Source of the DNA: Patagioenas fasciata
Lineage: Eukaryota > Chordata > Aves > Columbiformes > Columbidae
NCBI RefSeq assembly: GCF_037038585.1
Contig: NC_092560.1
Location: 59,203,049-59,267,048 of the forward strand
Length of the DNA stretch: 64,000 nt
Reading direction: 5' to 3'
The notes under the pieces were generated by a model. The model saw only the letters and a program-made list of their open reading frames with translations, was not told where the DNA came from and ran no database searches. Made by a program: the position numbers and the translations under genes. This document shows, one piece after another, positions 63,901 through 64,000 of the stretch. How positions within the stretch are numbered: position 1 is the first letter of the stretch; each line of letters starts with the position of its first letter.

Positions 63901-64000
63901 AGAATCACAGCATTTTTCAGTCACCATGGAGGTGCGTTAATCTAATAAACTTCTCACCAGCTGGGCTGCAAGTTTCCCATGTGCCTAACTTCAATTTTGC
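60951..64000. other. Intergenic to the window end
   Basis: AT-rich, with T-rich tracts at about 61980 and 62290-62354. No gene or named repeat recognised. Confidence 0.6.
62287..62354. repeat. Pyrimidine-rich low-complexity tract
   Basis: Mixed GTTT, TTTC and T-run sequence of nearly 70 bases. Confidence 0.9.

Noticed and set aside
1-64000. CRISPR arrays, operons, toxin-antitoxin or phage systems, tRNA or rRNA genes
   Set aside because: No regularly spaced identical repeats, no prokaryotic gene density, and no cloverleaf or rRNA sequence recognised in what is plainly vertebrate intergenic DNA.

Overview
This is nuclear DNA from a vertebrate, almost certainly a bird. The only intact protein-coding gene I can support is follistatin (FST), which reads on the minus strand. 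Its predicted protein has the avian-type start MLNQRIH and 343 residues. The dispersed repeats are CR1 retrotransposons, including one with the CR1-type 3' end of short CATTCTGT/GATTCTGT repeats. Coding sequence is sparse and the rest is AT-rich intergenic DNA.

Layout. Positions 1-22,100 lie downstream of FST and hold no supportable gene. They contain a degenerate three-unit repeat (700-905), simple repeats, old antisense CR1 fragments (6.2 kb and 15.9 kb), a perfect CTCF-type motif (14.2 kb), and one long, 5'-truncated, broken CR1 (18.76-20.73 kb). FST occupies about 22.6-28.9 kb: six coding exons, five GT-AG introns all in phase 1, an AU-rich 3' UTR, and a TATA-like promoter. A cluster of GC-rich, CpG-rich segments and compact palindromes lies upstream (29.1-31.3 kb) and is the most likely regulatory region. 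From 31.4 to 64 kb the DNA is again intergenic. It holds short tandem duplications, further CR1 fragments (44.4 and 57.0 kb), a nested hairpin (55.03-55.12 kb), a decayed coiled-coil reading frame on the minus strand (59.3-60.2 kb) and a probable dispersed repeat (60.7-60.95 kb).

FST encodes a secreted glycoprotein that binds and neutralises activin and related TGF-beta ligands. Each domain (signal peptide, N-domain, three follistatin domains, acidic tail) sits on its own exon. The most interesting signals concern its control: a (TG)9 tract in place of a pyrimidine tract at the exon 2 acceptor, a G-run cluster just inside intron 2, a Smad-half-site/Fox motif in intron 1, an immediate stop if intron 5 is retained, repeated AU-rich nonamers in the 3' UTR, and convergently oriented CTCF-like motifs on either side of the gene.

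I found no operon, CRISPR array, toxin system or other prokaryotic-type system, and no convincing undescribed multi-gene system. Family assignments for the old repeats rest on remembered consensus features, not on a search.
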